DNA of 64,000 bases, from the NCBI RefSeq assembly GCF_013409065.1, contig NZ_JACBZP010000001.1, positions 868,001 to 932,000 on the forward strand, in the 5' to 3' direction. The notes below the pieces were generated by a model. It saw only the letters and a program-made list of their open reading frames with translations. It was not told the origin of the DNA and searched no databases. Below, in pieces: positions 63,779 to 64,000 of the stretch. Source of the DNA: Spelaeicoccus albus. GTDB taxonomy: Bacteria > Actinomycetota > Actinomycetes > Actinomycetales > Brevibacteriaceae. A program made the position numbers and the translations under genes. Position 1 is the first letter of the stretch; the number at the start of each line of letters is the position of its first letter.

Positions 63779-64000
63779 GTGGTCGCGCTGAGCGGCGTCA
63801 CGCAGGGTGCGGTCATCGGCAACCGGTACAAGGTGTCGTCACGGCCGGCCGAATGGATCGCCGATTCCCCGGCCCCGGGCACCACGTGCCTGGCGGACGA
63901 CGAGATCCTGGGCCGCCAGGTGATGTTGTTCGCAATCGCCGGAGGAAGCGGCCCGGATCTGTTGGATGCGGCGCGCCGTGCCGCTCTTTTGGCCGATGAG
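63779..64000 (+). CDS. Start of a protein-kinase-like (pseudokinase) gene, cut by window end
   Basis: Seventy-four codons (VVALSGVTQGAVIGNRYKVS onward) are open to the end of the window. The segment resembles the N-terminal lobe of kinase-like proteins found after murJ in actinobacteria, where in mycobacteria the pseudokinase part of MviN binds FhaA. AAGGA lies ten bases before the GTG. The catalytic features cannot be judged because the gene is truncated. Confidence 0.68.
   Translation, partial: MVALSGVTQGAVIGNRYKVSSRPAEWIADSPAPGTTCLADDEILGRQVMLFAIAGGSGPDLLDAARRAALLADE

Overview
The window is about 64 kb of high-GC DNA from an actinomycete (Actinomycetota), most likely of the Micrococcales. 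Evidence: a WhiB Fe-S regulator, frequent GTG starts, a DUF6049–MurJ–pseudokinase cluster behind cca and a NUDIX gene, a PonA with a Ser/Thr/Pro-rich tail, PspC-fused sensor proteins, and a convincing class III guanidine riboswitch. The genus cannot be named from the sequence. No rRNA, tRNA, CRISPR array, insertion sequence or prophage was recognised.

Layout. 0–29 kb is metabolic and regulatory: an FAD dehydrogenase; a PspC envelope-stress locus (LiaF-like protein diverging from a PspC kinase/LuxR pair); hpaBC with an IclR regulator; a riboswitch-controlled guanidinium exporter; a trehalose-phosphatase/GH15 fusion; whiB and argS; DUF421, pirin and acetyltransferase genes; an HxlR gene and a DsbA-like gene; a lipoate ligase; a HEAT-repeat/MerR operon; and a YcaQ-like protein with an alpha/beta hydrolase next to an ArsR-type regulator. 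29.4–34.6 kb looks lower in GC and more accessory. It holds a PopR/ClgR-like regulator facing two clpP paralogues, one lacking the catalytic serine, then a TetR/SDR pair with a 34-bp operator. 34.6–49.2 kb is core: dnaB, DUF445, the rpsF-ssb-rpsR-rplI operon with a strong terminator, acs, an agmatinase-like gene, a D-aspartate-ligase-like ATP-grasp gene, a GT87-like membrane protein and ponA. 49.4–64 kb holds a nitronate monooxygenase, NfeD/SPFH, poxB, an acyl-CoA synthetase, a DUF559-type nuclease-like gene, cca, a NUDIX hydrolase, DUF6049, murJ and the start of a kinase-like gene. The murJ end is usually close to oriC, so the origin probably lies to the right.

The most unusual element is a family of palindromic intergenic repeats at seven places. 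The unit is CCGAGTGGTGGCGAATGGC, present singly, as inverted pairs forming stems of 27–29 bp, or as pairs with extra units. Stem bases differ between copies but change on both arms together, so base pairing is preserved. Two copies bracket the nuclease-like gene. A different long palindrome with similar ends lies upstream of rpsF. The family resembles REP/REPIN elements, but no RAYT-type transposase is in the window.
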